Part shown: positions 63,641-64,000 of the stretch, piece after piece | Layout of the letters: the number at the start of each line of letters is the position of its first letter | Numbering within the stretch: position 1 is the stretch's first letter | Position numbers and translations under genes: made by a program | Notes under the pieces: model-generated | Databases searched by the model: none | Told to the model about the DNA's origin: nothing | What the model saw: only the letters and a program-made list of their open reading frames with translations | Assembly: GCA_022495995.1 (NCBI GenBank) | Contig: JAFEMH010000975.1 | Span: 1-64,000, forward strand | DNA: 64,000 nt | Origin: Adenophora triphylla var. japonica | Lineage: Eukaryota > Streptophyta > Magnoliopsida > Asterales > Campanulaceae | Direction: 5' to 3'

Positions 63641-64000
63641 AAATTGTTTGACTCATGTCCCATTTCAAAAGAACGAGCAAAGAGAAATTGTGCTTTAAGG
63701 AAAGCAAAGATATTTGTGAGAAAAAACATTCAAGCTTCGATCCAGTATCAAAATTTCATCAATATGCTAGGTAACAAGATAACTAATTTATATTCTTACG
63801 AAATTAATAACTTCAACAAGGTATGGGAGGTATATAGTTTCCTCAATATTCTCTTCCCTTCAAGTGTCCTTTATGCATGTTAAGTGTCCTTTATGCATGT
63901 TATTAAAAAGCAGTGAAATAATCAATATAGTAGCAATCTTAATTTATACCATGCAGAATTAGAAAACCAACAATTTGAAGCACAAAGCTCGGGAAAGAGA
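63641..64000. other. Right edge, no supported gene
   Basis: A plus-strand 79-codon frame (63644-63883) begins without an ATG and matches nothing I know. A 20 bp unit AAGTGTCCTTTATGCATGTT is repeated in tandem at 63862-63901. Confidence 0.45.

Overview
The window looks like nuclear DNA of a flowering plant, most likely a eudicot; the species cannot be named from the sequence. The evidence is a spliced cytosolic ribosomal protein gene with a plant-type promoter (telo-box plus TGGGCY motifs), a phloem-protein-2 type F-box gene, Stowaway MITEs, Ty1/copia and Ty3/gypsy chromovirus retrotransposons, a CACTA transposon and an RTE-type LINE tail. Only two host genes look intact. Most of the 64 kb is nested transposable elements.

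Layout. 1-5817: right part of a decayed copia element (A, minus strand) with a Stowaway MITE inside and a 1.39 kb LTR. A sits in the 3' end of a second, Sirevirus-like copia element (B, minus; 5818-6629 and 16104 to about 20640). B is in turn split by a complete chromodomain gypsy element of the Tekay/Del type (6630-16098, 2.45 kb LTRs, 5 bp target duplication CTAAG). 21974-30006 (minus): the 60S ribosomal protein L19 gene. I could splice it into a 651 bp reading frame from five exons. Its second intron holds a deleted copia element (C), itself hit by a hAT-like MITE. Its first intron holds a Stowaway and two independent solo LTRs. 30346-31520: non-autonomous hAT-like element. 32123-33399 (plus): three-exon PP2-B type F-box gene. 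35103-42677: a hAT-like element split by a 6.7 kb CACTA element with degenerate transposase domains. 42730-45137: a 1.2 kb segmental duplication carrying two copies of a terminal-inverted-repeat element. 46961-61897 (plus): an RPA70-like gene with frame lesions. One of its introns carries a Helitron end, and another carries an 11 kb Sirevirus (49964-60908) with a downstream extra ORF and a LINE insertion. 61898-64000: AT-rich with no gene I can support.

The strongest unexplained pattern is that five independent LTR families here (A, B, Tekay, the solo-LTR family and the right-hand Sirevirus) each carry their own short palindromic 'word', repeated many times. In the Sirevirus and in B the word is not confined to the LTR or leader but recurs through coding regions. 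Other structural signals are two long hairpins and a 280 bp direct repeat inside the CACTA element, a G-loop hairpin in both Tekay LTRs, and Tekay pol stop codons that all fit C-to-T decay of glutamine codons.
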